14,236 nt of DNA from an uncultured bacterium. Lineage in GTDB: Bacteria; Bacillota; Clostridia; Lachnospirales; Lachnospiraceae. The notes beneath the pieces were generated by a model that saw nothing but the letters and a program-made list of their open reading frames with translations, was not told the origin of the DNA and searched no databases. Of this stretch, positions 12,808-14,236 are shown in pieces. The stretch spans positions 1 through 14,236 of the forward strand of contig CAJMSZ010000052.1 of NCBI GenBank assembly GCA_905216215.1, given 5' to 3'. Both the position numbers and the translations under genes were made by a program. How positions within the stretch are numbered: the first letter of the stretch is position 1; every line of letters starts with the position of its first letter.

Positions 12808-14236
12808 ATGAAAATTATTAATATTGGAGTTTTAGCTCATGTTGATGCAGGAAAAACTACCTTAACAGAAAGCTTATTATATAACAGTGGAGCGATTACA
12901 GAATTAGGAAGCGTGGACAAAGGTACAACGAGGACGGATAATACGCTTTTAGAACGTCAGAGAGGAATTACAATTCAGACAGGAATAACCTCTTTTCAGT
13001 GGGAAAATACGAAGGTGAACATCATAGACACGCCAGGACATATGGATTTCTTAGCAGAAGTATATCGTTCATTATCAGTTTTAGATGGGGCAATTCTACT
13101 GATTTCTGCAAAAGATGGCGTACAAGCACAAACTCGTATATTATTTCATGCACTTAGGAAAATGGGGATTCCCACAATCTTTTTTATCAATAAGATTGAC
13201 CAAAATGGAATTGATTTATCAACGGTTTATCAGGATATTAAAGAGAAACTTTCTGCCGAAATTGTAATCAAACAGAAGGTAGAACTGTATCCTAATATGT
13301 GTGTGACGAACTTTACCGAATCTGAACAATGGGATACGGTAATAGAGGGAAACGATGACCTTTTAGAGAAATATATGTCCGGTAAATCATTAGAAGCATT
13401 GGAACTCGAACAAGAGGAAAGCATAAGATTTCATAATTGTTCCCTGTTCCCTGTTTATCACGGAAGTGCAAAAAACAATATAGGGATTGATAACCTTATA
13501 GAAGTGATTACGAATAAATTTTATTCATCAACACATCGAGGTCCGTCTGAACTTTGCGGAAATGTTTTCAAAATTGAATATACAAAAAAAAGACAACGTC
13601 TTGCATATATACGCCTTTATAGTGGAGTACTACATTTACGAGATTCGGTTAGAGTATCAGAAAAAGAAAAAATAAAAGTTACAGAAATGTATACTTCAAT
13701 AAATGGTGAATTATGTAAGATTGATAGAGCTTATTCTGGAGAAATTGTTATTTTGCAAAATGAGTTTTTGAAGTTAAATAGTGTTCTTGGAGATACAAAA
13801 CTATTGCCACAGAGAGAGAGAATTGAAAATCCCCTCCCTCTGCTGCAAACGACTGTTGAACCGAGTAAACCTGAACAGAGAGAAATGTTGCTTGATGCCC
13901 TTTTGGAAATCTCAGATAGTGATCCGCTTCTACGATATTACGTGGATTCTACGACACATGAAATTATACTTTCTTTCTTAGGGAAAGTACAAATGGAAGT
14001 GATTAGTGCACTGTTGCAAGAAAAGTATCATGTGGAGATAGAACTAAAAGAGCCTACAGTCATTTATATGGAGAGACCGTTAAAAAATGCAGAATATACC
14101 ATTCACATCGAAGTGCCGCCAAATCCTTTCTGGGCTTCCATTGGTTTATCTGTATCACCGCTTCCGTTGGGAAGTGGAATGCAGTATGAGAGCTCGGTTT
14201 CTCTTGGATACTTAAATCAATCATTTCAAAATGCAG
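12808..14236 (+). CDS. tet(M): Tet(M) ribosomal protection protein, 3' end outside window
   Basis: The first 476 codons are open and uninterrupted; the full protein has 639 residues, so about a quarter is missing at the window edge. Translation starts MKIINIGVLAHVDAGKTTLT after GGAGGA (12795-12800). The EF-G-like GTPase motifs are intact: G1 AHVDAGKT at 10-17, G3 DTPGH at 74-78 and G4 NKID at 128-131. Tet(M) is a translational GTPase that binds the ribosome, displaces tetracycline from the 30S decoding site and so gives resistance to tetracycline, doxycycline and minocycline. It is expressed from the 12501 promoter through the orf12 attenuator. In the intact element, read-through from it is thought to raise expression of the downstream regulatory and excision genes. 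Confidence 0.98.
   Translation, partial: MKIINIGVLAHVDAGKTTLTESLLYNSGAITELGSVDKGTTRTDNTLLERQRGITIQTGITSFQWENTKVNIIDTPGHMDFLAEVYRSLSVLDGAILLISAKDGVQAQTRILFHALRKMGIPTIFFINKIDQNGIDLSTVYQDIKEKLSAEIVIKQKVELYPNMCVTNFTESEQWDTVIEGNDDLLEKYMSGKSLEALELEQEESIRFHNCSLFPVYHGSAKNNIGIDNLIEVITNKFYSSTHRGPSELCGNVFKIEYTKKRQRLAYIRLYSGVLHLRDSVRVSEKEKIKVTEMYTSINGELCKIDRAYSGEIVILQNEFLKLNSVLGDTKLLPQRERIENPLPLLQTTVEPSKPEQREMLLDALLEISDSDPLLRYYVDSTTHEIILSFLGKVQMEVISALLQEKYHVEIELKEPTVIYMERPLKNAEYTIHIEVPPNPFWASIGLSVSPLPLGSGMQYESSVSLGYLNQSFQNA

Noticed and set aside
13781..13981. 66-codon ORF within tet(M)
   Set aside because: It lies in another frame of an intact tet(M) and has no ribosome binding site.

Overview
The window runs from a chromosomal flank of a low-GC Gram-positive host, most likely Streptococcus, into the left two thirds of a Tn916-family tetracycline-resistance conjugative transposon (ICE). 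The host assignment rests on the left-flank gene, a bacterial VTC-type polyphosphate polymerase domain protein with a strong AGGAG-type ribosome binding site. The element assignment rests on gene order and on protein sequences I recognise from memory; I ran no search.

Layout. Positions 1-558 (minus strand) hold the 5' part of the VTC-domain gene, broken by a frameshift near 337. The left element end probably lies at about 670-686. Two tandem 11-bp copies of the arm-type integrase site (DR2-like) follow at 755-776, then a terminator-like hairpin at 861-894. From there every gene is on the plus strand: a 24-residue peptide, two DUF961/YdcP proteins (orf23, orf22), the FtsK-like coupling ATPase (orf21), the oriT inverted-repeat cluster, the MobT relaxase (orf20), a small membrane protein (orf19), the antirestriction protein ArdA (orf18), and the mating-channel genes orf17 (TcpE), orf16 (VirB4-like ATPase), orf15 (VirB6-like), orf14 (cell-wall hydrolase) and orf13 (TcpC). 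The window ends with the tet(M) promoter, the orf12 leader/attenuator and the first 476 codons of tet(M). The right part of the element (regulators, xis, int) is outside the window.

How it works together (family knowledge). After excision and circularisation, Orf20 nicks oriT, Orf21 passes the DNA-relaxase complex to the channel built from Orf13-Orf17 and Orf19, Orf14 opens the peptidoglycan, and ArdA protects the incoming DNA from type I restriction. tet(M) is controlled by attenuation in orf12, and in the intact element read-through from it feeds downstream genes.

Most coding sequence looks canonical and intact. The less expected signals are non-coding. Terminator-like hairpins punctuate what is usually viewed as one long transfer operon (861-894, 3282-3323, 5408-5447, 5450-5480). 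A folded stretch of about 100 nt lies directly before ardA and could be a single-strand origin or a single-strand promoter. A second mini-ORF sits inside a long-range inverted repeat in the tet(M) leader. The flanking host gene is also frameshifted.
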